Position numbers and translations under genes: made by a program
Notes under the pieces: model-generated
Database searches by the model: none
Told to the model about the DNA's origin: nothing
Seen by the model: the letters and a program-made list of their open reading frames with translations, nothing else
In this document: piece after piece, positions 25,825 through 34,530 of the stretch
Layout: each line of letters starts with the position of its first letter
How positions within the stretch are numbered: the first letter of the stretch is position 1
DNA from: Sodalinema lacuna_A
GTDB lineage: Bacteria > Cyanobacteriota > Cyanobacteriia > Cyanobacteriales > Geitlerinemataceae
DNA length: 64,000 nucleotides
Direction of reading: 5' to 3'
Assembly: GCA_900149785.2 (NCBI GenBank)
Contig: FSSI02000013.1
Coordinates: 1-64,000 of the forward strand

Positions 25825-26063
25825 GATTTTATACGATGCCGGTTTCTTGGACACATGAAGAACAACAGGGGTTTTTATAGTTGCTGGAATTTACAAAATG
25901 TTAAATAACTGGCATGGATCTAAGCCAAGATGCCAGGATTTAGGGGAAACCATCAGTCCGTGTGAACTGATAGTCTCAGTCTAGCTGATGTTTTTTGAGG
26001 CTGCCAGATGAATCGACGACTGGTCAGTCTAAGGTTTTGACTCATCACGGAGACAGTGCAGTT

Positions 26064-27740
26064 ATGAGAATCTCCAGGTTATTCGCAACATTTGACTCAT
26101 ATTTGAGGCAAAAAGGGAGGTCGGGTTGGCGGCATATTCCAAGGTGGTTTGTTGTCCTCTTGTTGGCTCTATCCCTGATCGGATTGCCGATTGCCAGTTA
26201 TGCTTCAGGGGTAACGGTCGAAGACGTGATTAATCCCCAACAGCAGTATGGGGCTTGGGTATCTGATATGGCCAATGTTCTGAGTCAGGAGACGGAACAG
26301 ACACTGAATCAGACAATTAGTGAGTTAGAGTCCCAAAATGGAACTGAGATTGCAGTAGTGACGGTTCGCGATACGGCCTCAGAGGCGACTCCCAAAGCGT
26401 TTGCGACGCGACTCTTTAATCATTGGGGGATTGGCAAGGCGGAGGTAGATAATGGGGTGCTATGGCTGCATTCGGTGGGCGATCGCCGCGTGGAAATTGA
26501 AACCGGCTATGGAGTTGAAGGGATCTTGCCGGATGCTCAGGTGGGCCGGATTATCGATGAGGTGATCATTCCTAAGTTTAGAGACGAGGAGTTTGATGCA
26601 GGAACCCGAGCGGGAGTTGAGGCGTTAGTCACAATACTGTCTGAGGAGGAGTTCCAATTTCCTGGAGATAGGTCTAATTTTGTCTCTGATGGTTTTTTGG
26701 ATAGAGATGGGTCTGGCTTTGGTATCGCCACTGTGGTCTTTTGGGGAGCCTCGGCGTTAGGCTATGGGAGTATTCGTCAACGGTTGAAGCAGCCTATTGA
26801 ACTCGACCCCAGGGGGCGATCGCGGGTGATGGGGAAAAGCGATGCAACCCTCTATGGAGGAGTTTTGTTTGGGGCAACCGTCTGTGGCTTTATGCTCTCT
26901 TTGGGGGTGTTCATTCCCCTGCTGATGTTAGATTCCTCCCGGACTTTGGCTTTCATCGCGATCGCGCTCTTGTTGGCGGTGACTGGGGTGACAGCCATTG
27001 TCAGAATTGGGCAATTTATCCTTCGGTCTTGGAGGGCGAGTTTTGAGGAAGAGGGGAGCGATCGCTATCTGGGATTGCTGTCGATCCCTCTCAAGCTGTT
27101 TCTGGGAGGATTTGTCTTCTTGGCTGGCAGCACCATCGTTATGGTCATCGCTGGAGCCTTGTTGGTGGAGGTTTGGGGAGAGGATCTGGGACTGGTTTTA
27201 CTAGGTTCCCTCGTCGCGGCCTTGGGGATGGGTTGGGTGGCTTATACGTTGACTCGACCTTGGCTTGATGCAACACTCAAACGGGTTTGTCAAACCTGTC
27301 AAACGCAGTTGGTTCCCGTTCCCGAGTCGGAGGTGACAGCACAACTCAATCCTCACCAGAACGTCGCTCAAGACCTGGGGAGTACTAAATTTACGGGCTT
27401 ACGTTGTCCTAACTGTTGCCCAGAACAGTCCGAGTTTCATCTACGCAGCTATATTCTCAAGTCAGGTAAATTCACTGAATGTCCCAATTGTGAGGAGTTT
27501 ACGGTCACGCATGAGACCAAAACTGTCGTTCAACCCACCTATCAGTCCACGGGGCTACGTGAAACGACCTATACCTGTCAGGCCTGCGATTATTCTCAAC
27601 AAAAACAAACGATTATTCCTCGACGCACTCGTTCAACATCGACCGGTGTTTCCGGTGGAAGTAGTGGTGGCGGTGGTGGTGGCGGTGGCGGTTTTGGTGG
27701 CGGAAGCAGCGGTGGTGGGGGTGCTGGCGGAGGCTATTAG
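26064..27740 (+). CDS. TPM-domain membrane protein with zinc ribbons and Gly/Ser-rich tail
   Basis: After an N-terminal membrane segment (WFVVLLLALSLIGLPIASYA) comes a TPM domain (YGAWVSDMANVLSQET... GTEIAVVTVRDT... WGIGKAEVDNGVLWL... VEIETGYGVEGILPDAQVGRII). Four hydrophobic segments follow, then a zinc-binding part with CQTCQ, CPNCCP, CPNCEE and CQACDY pairs. The end is a GGGGGGGGFGGGSSGGGGAGG tail, as in many TPM proteins. It is the first of three head-to-tail relatives and the only one that keeps the TPM domain. Known TPM/LemA pairs affect membrane protein or photosystem repair; the role here is inferred only. Confidence 0.85.
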   Translation: MRISRLFATFDSYLRQKGRSGWRHIPRWFVVLLLALSLIGLPIASYASGVTVEDVINPQQQYGAWVSDMANVLSQETEQTLNQTISELESQNGTEIAVVTVRDTASEATPKAFATRLFNHWGIGKAEVDNGVLWLHSVGDRRVEIETGYGVEGILPDAQVGRIIDEVIIPKFRDEEFDAGTRAGVEALVTILSEEEFQFPGDRSNFVSDGFLDRDGSGFGIATVVFWGASALGYGSIRQRLKQPIELDPRGRSRVMGKSDATLYGGVLFGATVCGFMLSLGVFIPLLMLDSSRTLAFIAIALLLAVTGVTAIVRIGQFILRSWRASFEEEGSDRYLGLLSIPLKLFLGGFVFLAGSTIVMVIAGALLVEVWGEDLGLVLLGSLVAALGMGWVAYTLTRPWLDATLKRVCQTCQTQLVPVPESEVTAQLNPHQNVAQDLGSTKFTGLRCPNCCPEQSEFHLRSYILKSGKFTECPNCEEFTVTHETKTVVQPTYQSTGLRETTYTCQACDYSQQKQTIIPRRTRSTSTGVSGGSSGGGGGGGGGFGGGSSGGGGAGGGY

Positions 27741-27793
27741 GGGTATGAACTAGGATGATGAACGGTTGATCCTTGCTAATTGACAATTGCTAA

Positions 27794-29152
27794 TTGACAA
27801 GTGAGGATTTATCGTCAAGAATGGGCCGGCTTCCATTGTGGCTTAAATATCTGTGGCTTAAATATCTGTGGCTTAAATATCCTTCGTTACATTTGTCCTA
27901 TATAATCTGGCGACTGCTCTTCATGCTAACTCTTCTAGGCTGGATTAACTGGGTTTGGACTTGTGGCGATCGCCAATTGAGGAGGCTTGTATTAAGCCTC
28001 AACTCACGCCTCAACTCACGCATGACCTATCGATTCTTGTGTCGTCGAACGTTCAGGAGGCCTGATAAACTCTGGAGGGCGATCGCCGCGATTCTGTTGG
28101 GATTTAGCCTTGTTCTGGTTCCTCAACTGAGTGCGGCGAGTCATTTGGGATTAGCCAGGGGATCTGGTTTAGAAATATTTGGATGGATCGATTTTATTGA
28201 TCATGAAACAGAGATTAACCGGTTTCGTTTATTTGACTTTGATGCTGTTTGGATTTTAGGGAGTACCGCCGCCGTTTGTTGGCTTATTTCTCTGTTAGTG
28301 TATTCAATTACTCAGGAAAAATTAAAACAACCCACTCAAATCGCTCCTCGGGGAGAATCTCGGATTCAGGCTTCGGCTGATCATGGGCGTTATTTTGAGA
28401 TTTTTGGAAAAGCTGGAATTGCGGGATTTCTTCTGTCTTTGGGAATAGTTTTACCTCTGGCTCTCATTAACTTAAACATAGCAGTTGTTGCGATCGCCGT
28501 CAGTTTAGGAATTGGTTTTGTCCAGGCAATTATTAGCAGTATTAAAGTCGTAATTAGCGCTAGAAAAGACGCTATTGATAAACAGGGAAAAACCCCATTA
28601 ATGGCACTCTTTGTCGGCATCTTCACATTAATTTTCTACAGTATTATTCCGTTTATCTTTGCCTGGATATTCTCAGCCGTCTTCTCTGTCCTGACTACAA
28701 TGTGGGGATCTGAAATTAATATCATCTTATTTTTTAGTGTCGTTGCATCCTCTGTCAATGGTTGGTGGACAGCGGTTCTCGCTGAAAGCTGGATAGAAAA
28801 GAATCGAAGATTTATTTGTAATATGTGTGGAACTGAATTGGTATGCGTTGAAGAACCTCATCTGCATGAACGTCTCAACGAAGCTCAAAGAGTCGCCAAA
28901 GACTTATCGAGTACCCAATTTAAAGGCTGGAACTGTCCCAGTTGTACTCGTCATTCGTCGGAATTTCATTTGCAAAGCTGTGTTATCAATCCCTGGATGT
29001 TTGACTGCTGTCCAAATTGCCAAGAATTTACCGTAACGAAGACATTATCGACATTGGGACCCTCTCTGAGTTCCAACAGAAAGATTCAGCAAACAACCTA
29101 TAACTGTCAAGTCTGTGGGTATTCTAAAGAGGATCATAGTATCAACTCGTGA
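27794..29152 (+). CDS. Membrane zinc-ribbon protein, TPM-gene paralogue lacking the TPM domain (1)
   Basis: 452 residues. It shares with the preceding gene the block QPTQIAPRGESRIQ (compare QPIELDPRGRSRV), the four-helix membrane part and the zinc ribbons (ICNMCG, CPSCTR, CPNCQE, CQVCGY). The TPM domain and the glycine tail are missing. The N terminus carries three in-frame copies of LWLKY encoded by a 15-nt tandem repeat (about 27837-27880). Codon use is more AT-rich than its neighbour. It looks like a duplicate whose sensory or enzymatic domain was lost; function unknown. Confidence 0.7.
   Translation: MTSEDLSSRMGRLPLWLKYLWLKYLWLKYPSLHLSYIIWRLLFMLTLLGWINWVWTCGDRQLRRLVLSLNSRLNSRMTYRFLCRRTFRRPDKLWRAIAAILLGFSLVLVPQLSAASHLGLARGSGLEIFGWIDFIDHETEINRFRLFDFDAVWILGSTAAVCWLISLLVYSITQEKLKQPTQIAPRGESRIQASADHGRYFEIFGKAGIAGFLLSLGIVLPLALINLNIAVVAIAVSLGIGFVQAIISSIKVVISARKDAIDKQGKTPLMALFVGIFTLIFYSIIPFIFAWIFSAVFSVLTTMWGSEINIILFFSVVASSVNGWWTAVLAESWIEKNRRFICNMCGTELVCVEEPHLHERLNEAQRVAKDLSSTQFKGWNCPSCTRHSSEFHLQSCVINPWMFDCCPNCQEFTVTKTLSTLGPSLSSNRKIQQTTYNCQVCGYSKEDHSINS
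27837..27881 (+). repeat. 15-nt tandem triplication in the N terminus of the paralogue
   Basis: Three copies of TGTGGCTTAAATATC encode repeated LWLKY. A similar in-frame duplication (AAGGCTTGTCAT, encoding RLVI twice) is in the next paralogue at about 29391-29420. Confidence 0.9.
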
Positions 29153-29335
29153 AACGGGAGACATTTAATTGAGTTTGATGACAACGGGGAGGGGAAAGAT
29201 GAGAAGCGGTGAGATGGCGGATTGGTCTTTAATCGTATTTGACAGTTGTTGATTCATCGGTTAGGACTTGAGAGACGGTGTACCAGTACCCTCAATGGAT
29301 ATCCCAATCAGTTAGGATTGGGAATTATAATTTAA

Positions 29336-30769
29336 ATGCTAAATTTTTTGGGTTGGATTGATGGGGTTTATGGACATGGCCGTCAATTTATAAGGCTTGT
29401 CATAAGGCTTGTCATAAGGTTTAGACTAAACACCCACTGTCGCTTGTTGTGGCGAGGGTTCAGGAGAACTCATCAACCCTCGATGGTGATTTGTGGGGTT
29501 GTGCTGGGTTTAAGCCTAGTTCTCTCCCCTCAACTAAGTTATGGATGGATGACGCCAGAGGTGGTTTCTCAGCATCCGTCATCTCGGCGTTGGCTGGAGG
29601 AATCCACTGGAAGGATGAGTCAGACTTGGGAACAACAGGGGTTTGGGCCGCTGTGGCGGCTACAAGGGGTTGAGTCTGAGACGAGTGAACAACGAATTGA
29701 AGAGATTGAAGACGCACTCGAATCACCCAGAACTATTACAGAGAATGCTGTACTCCTCAAGAATTTCTTGCTGCTGTTCCGTTCTACCCAAGTTCCTGTT
29801 CAACTCGATTTTTTTCGGGTTGGGTTACTCGGCTGCGTGATTTTAGCATTTTGGGGACTCGCTATTTCTGGGATAAAACATCTTATTCCCCAGCTACGGG
29901 GTCGAATTGAATTAGACCCAAATGGGCGATCGCAGGTTCCGGGAGACCGCGATCGCACGCTCTATCATTCAGCGATTCTCAAACTGGGATTTTGCGCGTT
30001 CTCTCTCTCGATGGGACTCTTGACGGCAACGATTTTTATTGACCCTTATTATAATTTAGCAGGGATTATATGTCTAGGTATTTTGGCGATTTTTCTTGTT
30101 AAAGTTCTTATTGTTTGGGGTCAAACTCTTGCTAAATCGACGGGTCGTTACTGGAAAATTGCCCTGAATCGAGAAGGAGTTTCTCGAACTCTCAGCCTAG
30201 CGGTATTCCCGGTTCGCTTACTGGTGCGGGGGATGGCTGTAGTTGTTATCAGTTTGGTTGTTTTGGTCATCTCCATCAAGTTTCTATTTCTCCTGTATAT
30301 GTTTTGGGGAGATCACGTGTTTCTGATGGCGGTTCTCTATGGTATAACCTCTCTGGGAATCATGTGGATTGTCTATGACCTCACCCAATATTGGATTCAG
30401 TCTAGGATTCACTTTGTTTGTCAAACCTGTCAGGCGGACTTATTACCCGTAGCCCAGGAGCAAGTTGAGGATGGGTTGACTCAGCCGCAAACGGTCGCTC
30501 AACAACTTGGAAGTACCTCATTTCAAGGCTTAAATTGTCCTAATTGTACGCCAATTTTGTCTCACTTTCATTTAAGGGGTTATCGCTTAGTTGAAAACAA
30601 GTTTGAAGACTGTCCTAATTGTCAGGAATTGACGGTAACTTGTAGCACTGAGGTTTTGGTTCATCCTAGCCGTCGCAGTACTGGACTTCAAGAGATGACC
30701 TTCCAATGTCAAGCCTGCGATTATTCTAAAACAATCTCGGTTACGATACCCTCAAAATCTCGGAGATAG
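29336..30769 (+). CDS. Membrane zinc-ribbon protein, TPM-gene paralogue lacking the TPM domain (2)
   Basis: 477 residues. Its architecture is the same as the previous gene: a basic N terminus, a hydrophobic segment with GVVLGLSLVLSPQLSYG, a 90-residue spacer without TPM similarity, then RGRIELDPNGRSQVPGDRDRTLYH. Four membrane segments and zinc ribbons (CQTCQAD, CPNCTP, CPNCQE, CQACDY) follow. RIELDPNGRSQV and the ribbons are closer to the full TPM gene than to the middle paralogue. No glycine tail. Spacing of 180 bp to the previous gene allows a separate promoter. Function unknown. Confidence 0.7.
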   Translation: MLNFLGWIDGVYGHGRQFIRLVIRLVIRFRLNTHCRLLWRGFRRTHQPSMVICGVVLGLSLVLSPQLSYGWMTPEVVSQHPSSRRWLEESTGRMSQTWEQQGFGPLWRLQGVESETSEQRIEEIEDALESPRTITENAVLLKNFLLLFRSTQVPVQLDFFRVGLLGCVILAFWGLAISGIKHLIPQLRGRIELDPNGRSQVPGDRDRTLYHSAILKLGFCAFSLSMGLLTATIFIDPYYNLAGIICLGILAIFLVKVLIVWGQTLAKSTGRYWKIALNREGVSRTLSLAVFPVRLLVRGMAVVVISLVVLVISIKFLFLLYMFWGDHVFLMAVLYGITSLGIMWIVYDLTQYWIQSRIHFVCQTCQADLLPVAQEQVEDGLTQPQTVAQQLGSTSFQGLNCPNCTPILSHFHLRGYRLVENKFEDCPNCQELTVTCSTEVLVHPSRRSTGLQEMTFQCQACDYSKTISVTIPSKSRR

Positions 30770-30810
30770 GGTTTAAGATAAGGAAAATTTATGGCAGATT
30801 ACATCCGTCG

Positions 30811-30871
30811 CCGTAGGGGAACCCACCCCTACCCCTCCCAGGAGGGGATTTTTCGCCCCTACAATTTTGTG
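30811..30871. repeat. GTAGGGG palindrome family, expanded form with inner palindrome
   Basis: GTAGGGG ... GGGGATTTTTCGCCCCTAC, with an inner CCCCTCC-CA-GGAGGGG. The same composite, inverted, is at 41348-41400 inside a gene. It lies between two convergent genes and could terminate both. Confidence 0.75.
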
Positions 30872-30930
30872 TACCCTGCCAAAAATCTAAATCCAGAAGA
30901 CCCTTATAAATTCCAGTAAATCCCTTGGGA

Positions 30931-33288
30931 TTAAAACCCACCTCGAACTAGGAAATACGCCCCCCAAACGGCACCTAACAAGACCAGAATAATGGACCAA
31001 ACCGGATGTCCATTGGGTGGGGTTTCTCCTTGAGAACACTGGATCTGATCCACATCAATCCAAGGCGTCGCCCCACGACGGAACCAACCGGTCACGACGA
31101 CCTCTCGATCGCAGGCTTCCAAAGGGCGCAGGGGTTGCGGTAAAACATCTCCGAGAGGGCCGAATCGACTACAAATATGAAGGGGAATTTGCCAATCGTT
31201 GAGGTCTAAGACAAGATCCTGTCCTAGCCAGTTTCCGGTTCCTGTGCGCCCCCGCAAGCGGCCCGAGAGTTGCACCGGTAGACTATCGATGGGGAGAGCC
31301 TGGGGATTGGTGAGCCATTTTTGCCAGTCGGGATTTTGATGGTAGAGATTGGGGTTGAGATCGGGGAAAAAGGCGTTAAAGCGTAGGACTGTTCCGATCG
31401 CAAATCCGCCCATCGTTAGCCCCAATAATAGCCACCAGCGATCGGTGTATAACCAGCCGACGTAGCGCAGGCCAACGAGGCGGTCAATCCAGCCAATCAG
31501 GGCCGGACCGAGGGCGAACCCTATCCCGATCGCCGTGGCGAAAAAGGGCGCTCCTTGTAGGCGAAAGAGGCCGGGGGTGCGGATATGGGGTTTAACGGGG
31601 GTGGCGTCCGGCCAGTTGAGGAGGGGGGAGACTTGCCAAAATTCGGCACAGCGCTGGAAACGATATAAGCGTCGCCCGAGGAGGGGATGGGTTTGGTTGA
31701 GATTCAGCCAGGGAGCGTAGGGGCTTTTTAAGTGCCAGGAGAAGAGGGTTTCTGGGGCATAGTGGTGGAGTAATTGGCCCGAGATTTGGGCCTCGCGATC
31801 GCCGAGGGGGGTTAAGGCTTCCCAACTTTCGTAGAGGGGGCGACTCTCGGGGTGTTGATGTCGGTGTTCGCCAATGGCTTGGGCGAGGGAGAGGAGTCCC
31901 CGCGTCAAGCCGTTGGGATCACCGCTCATCTCTAAGGCGAGGCGATCGCTATAGCTGTGACGCAGGCGGGAAAGGGCAAAAATGGGATAGCGCCAGAGTT
32001 TGAAGAGGCCATAACTGAGGCTGGCGACTAGGGCGGCCAGCCAAAACCCGCTTTGATAGAGAATGACGAGTGCTGACTGGGAGGATTTTGAGGCGCGATC
32101 GCGCAGCCAATCCCCGAAACGACTACTCTGGAGATAGAGACTATAGGGCAATTGCAAGATCGCCAGGAAGCCGGACAGGGCCAGGATGTCTTGATGGCGA
32201 AGATGGGCCAGTTCGGCGATGACTAACGCGGCGATCTCCTCTGAGTTGAGGCGGTTGAGAAGGCCGCGACTGATGGCTAGGCGGCCATAACGGGGCAGGT
32301 TTCCATAACTGAACAGGATTGGCGCATCATCGGCAATGAGGCGCAATTGTGGGATGGGGATGGTATGGTTGCGGCAATGTTGACGCAGGGCCTGTTTGGC
32401 TTCGGGGCTAAAGGTTCCCAGTTGACTGAGGGAAAAGCGACGACTCCCCCAGTTCAGGCGCACGATCGCATCTAAGAGCCAAGGCGAGATGGCGGTGCAG
32501 AGAATCAGGAGCAGGGCAATCTGACCGTTGTAGTTATTGAAAAAGGCTTGAACGGGACGAAAGAGTCGGGTTCTGATAAAAACTTCATTGATTGCCGTTA
32601 GCAGCCCATGTAGGGGCAGGGAGATGCTTATAAAGAGCAAAATGGCAGTCAATACCTCTAGCCCTCGTAGTCGTCCGAGGGGAGGTGGTTTAAGCGATCG
32701 CCGCTCTTGGGGACGCTCTCGGGGCTTATCCCGCCAGTTTTCAGTGCTGGCCGGGGTTGGGGGACTCTCGCTCGTTTTGTTGGAGGGAGGCGGTTCGGGG
32801 TCTTGGTTGCTGGGGACTTCGGGGGCGGTTTCGGGGGCGGTGTGGTCTAGGAGAGTGAAGGCCAGTTCCGGTTCTGGGGTGGGAGGGCTGTTGCTCTCAG
32901 GCCGGTCAACCTCTCGTTGCTTGGGGGAGGATGGCTCGGGGGGAGTGTCTAGGGGAATAAACCCCAAGGCTTCTGATGGGGGCGGTTCCGGGGCGCTGGG
33001 GGTCAGTTGTTGGAGGGTTTGGCTGGCCCAGGTTTGGACTTTGGGATGGGGATGTTGACAGAGATCTTGGCACAGGGCGATCGCCTCAGGGTCTTGGCCG
33101 GTTTTGCGATACAACGAGATTAAGGCTCGTTGGGCTTTGACCTGTTGGACGGGATGGGGGCTGAGACGGCAGACTTGTTGCAGGGAGGCGATCGCCGCTT
33201 GAGACTCACCCCGCTGCATTTGGGCTAGTCCTAACTGTAAGAGGTATTTGGCTGAACGAGGGGGACGAGGAGGAATGGGAGGAGACAT
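30931..33288 (-). CDS. Large M48-like membrane protein with TPR start; HEXXH motif altered
   Basis: 785 residues. An N-terminal TPR-like part (about 12-95) precedes a long Pro/Glu/Ser linker (95-200). Membrane segments follow near 208-230 and 253-275, then an M48-type peptidase region. At the expected zinc motif the sequence is VIAELAHLRH: A358 replaces the first histidine of HEXXH. The usual third-ligand segment reads RLRHSYSDRLALE (441-453), with no glutamate at the expected place. Further membrane segments and a beta-rich C terminus follow. By family knowledge it would be a housekeeping membrane protease, but these substitutions argue for a non-catalytic protein. Confidence 0.75.
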   Translation of the reverse strand: MSPPIPPRPPRSAKYLLQLGLAQMQRGESQAAIASLQQVCRLSPHPVQQVKAQRALISLYRKTGQDPEAIALCQDLCQHPHPKVQTWASQTLQQLTPSAPEPPPSEALGFIPLDTPPEPSSPKQREVDRPESNSPPTPEPELAFTLLDHTAPETAPEVPSNQDPEPPPSNKTSESPPTPASTENWRDKPRERPQERRSLKPPPLGRLRGLEVLTAILLFISISLPLHGLLTAINEVFIRTRLFRPVQAFFNNYNGQIALLLILCTAISPWLLDAIVRLNWGSRRFSLSQLGTFSPEAKQALRQHCRNHTIPIPQLRLIADDAPILFSYGNLPRYGRLAISRGLLNRLNSEEIAALVIAELAHLRHQDILALSGFLAILQLPYSLYLQSSRFGDWLRDRASKSSQSALVILYQSGFWLAALVASLSYGLFKLWRYPIFALSRLRHSYSDRLALEMSGDPNGLTRGLLSLAQAIGEHRHQHPESRPLYESWEALTPLGDREAQISGQLLHHYAPETLFSWHLKSPYAPWLNLNQTHPLLGRRLYRFQRCAEFWQVSPLLNWPDATPVKPHIRTPGLFRLQGAPFFATAIGIGFALGPALIGWIDRLVGLRYVGWLYTDRWWLLLGLTMGGFAIGTVLRFNAFFPDLNPNLYHQNPDWQKWLTNPQALPIDSLPVQLSGRLRGRTGTGNWLGQDLVLDLNDWQIPLHICSRFGPLGDVLPQPLRPLEACDREVVVTGWFRRGATPWIDVDQIQCSQGETPPNGHPVWSIILVLLGAVWGAYFLVRGGF

Positions 33289-33368
33289 AGGCCACTGTCA
33301 GGAACCGCCAATCTCCTCTACGATAACGCTGTCGCTGCGAGGTTGGGCAAATTGCCCCGCTTGGGGAT

Positions 33369-34340
33369 TTAAGATCCTCGCTGAATTTCTTGGAAGATTT
33401 CTTCTAGGATTTCCGTTGCGCCTTGGTTTCGCAGTTCGTTGGCGAGTTGTTCTCCGAGCTGTTCGGCGTTGCTTGCGGGGCCTTGGAGGCTATCTTTGAT
33501 GAGTTTTTGACCGTCGAGACGGGCCACCATTCCCGTTAGGGTGAGTTGGTCGCCGTCAATGGTGGTGTTGACACCGATGGGAACCTGACAGCCGCCTTCT
33601 AAACTACGCAGGAAGGCCCGTTCGGCTAAGCAGCGTTGGCTGGTGGGGGGATGGGCGATCGCCTGGAGGAGTTCGAGGATTTCCGGGTCGCCGTCGCGAC
33701 ATTCGATGCCTAAGGCCCCTTGGCCAACGGCGTGGAGTGAGACGTCGCTGGGGATGACTTGGTGGACGCGATCGCCCATTCCTAGGCGTTCGAGGCCGGC
33801 GACGGCGAGGATAATGGCATCATATTGACCCTCATCGAGTTTGGCCAGGCGGGTGTTGAGGTTCCCGCGAATGTCTTTGAAGGTCAGGTGGGGGTAATGA
33901 TGGCGTAATTGGGCCAGACGACGCAGGGAGGAGGTTCCCACAACGGAGCCTTCGGGGAGGGTGGCTAGTTGTTTGTCTTGATGTTTTTCATGCACCACTA
34001 ACGCATCGGCGGGATCTTCGCGTTCGGTGATGCAGCCGAGGATGAGGCCGTCGGGGAGGTTGGTGGGGAGGTCTTTGAGGGAATGTACCGCAAAGTCGGC
34101 GTCGCCGCTGAGCATTCGCACTTCGAGTTCTTTGGTGAAGAGGCCTTTGTCCCCAATTTTGGCGAGGGCCACGTCGAGGATGTTGTCCCCTTGGGTACTC
34201 ATGGTGTGAATGTCAAATTGATGACTGGGGTGGGATTCTTGCAGGCGATCGCGCACCCAGTGGGTTTGCACGAGGGCGAGTTGGCTTTTACGGGAGGCGA
34301 TGCGAATGGTGCGATCGGCGGCGGACACGGTAGAAGTCAT
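33369..34340 (-). CDS. hemC: Porphobilinogen deaminase (hydroxymethylbilane synthase)
   Basis: 323 residues. Blocks: RIASRKSQLALVQT, HSLKDLPT, GTSSLRRLAQL, RGNLNTRLAKLDEGQYDAIILA, and the dipyrromethane-cofactor cysteine in LEGGCQVPIG. Third enzyme of tetrapyrrole synthesis from 5-aminolevulinate, feeding haem, chlorophyll (see acsF) and phycobilins. The length is full and nothing is odd. Confidence 0.97.
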   Translation of the reverse strand: MTSTVSAADRTIRIASRKSQLALVQTHWVRDRLQESHPSHQFDIHTMSTQGDNILDVALAKIGDKGLFTKELEVRMLSGDADFAVHSLKDLPTNLPDGLILGCITEREDPADALVVHEKHQDKQLATLPEGSVVGTSSLRRLAQLRHHYPHLTFKDIRGNLNTRLAKLDEGQYDAIILAVAGLERLGMGDRVHQVIPSDVSLHAVGQGALGIECRDGDPEILELLQAIAHPPTSQRCLAERAFLRSLEGGCQVPIGVNTTIDGDQLTLTGMVARLDGQKLIKDSLQGPASNAEQLGEQLANELRNQGATEILEEIFQEIQRGS

Positions 34341-34471
34341 GGATTCGCTTGTTAAAGGGTTGTTCTTAATACGCCCGATCTAGGATAGCGCAAGTTCTGG
34401 CTCAATCTGTTCTGGGAAAAGGGGAGGCTTGAGGGGAATGGGGGGCTGGAAATCAGGTTACAGTGAACTCT

Positions 34472-34499
34472 GGGGGATCTGAGATCCCCCTCGGTTTTT
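34472..34499 (+). terminator. Terminator-like hairpin upstream of the MalK-type ATPase
   Basis: Perfect stem GGGGGATC-TGA-GATCCCCC followed by TCGGTTTTT, ending 31 nt before the ATG at 34531. On the plus strand there is no upstream plus-strand gene for it to end (hemC is divergent), so it may be a leader attenuator or stop read-in from an antisense transcript. Confidence 0.6.
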
Positions 34500-34530
34500 G
34501 GTCAGGCTTCCCGGTAGGCTAACGATTATT

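Noticed and set aside
32588..33058. A 156-codon plus-strand frame rich in Gly/Ser opposite the M48-like gene
   Set aside because: It is the antisense shadow of the Pro/Glu/Ser linker of that gene.
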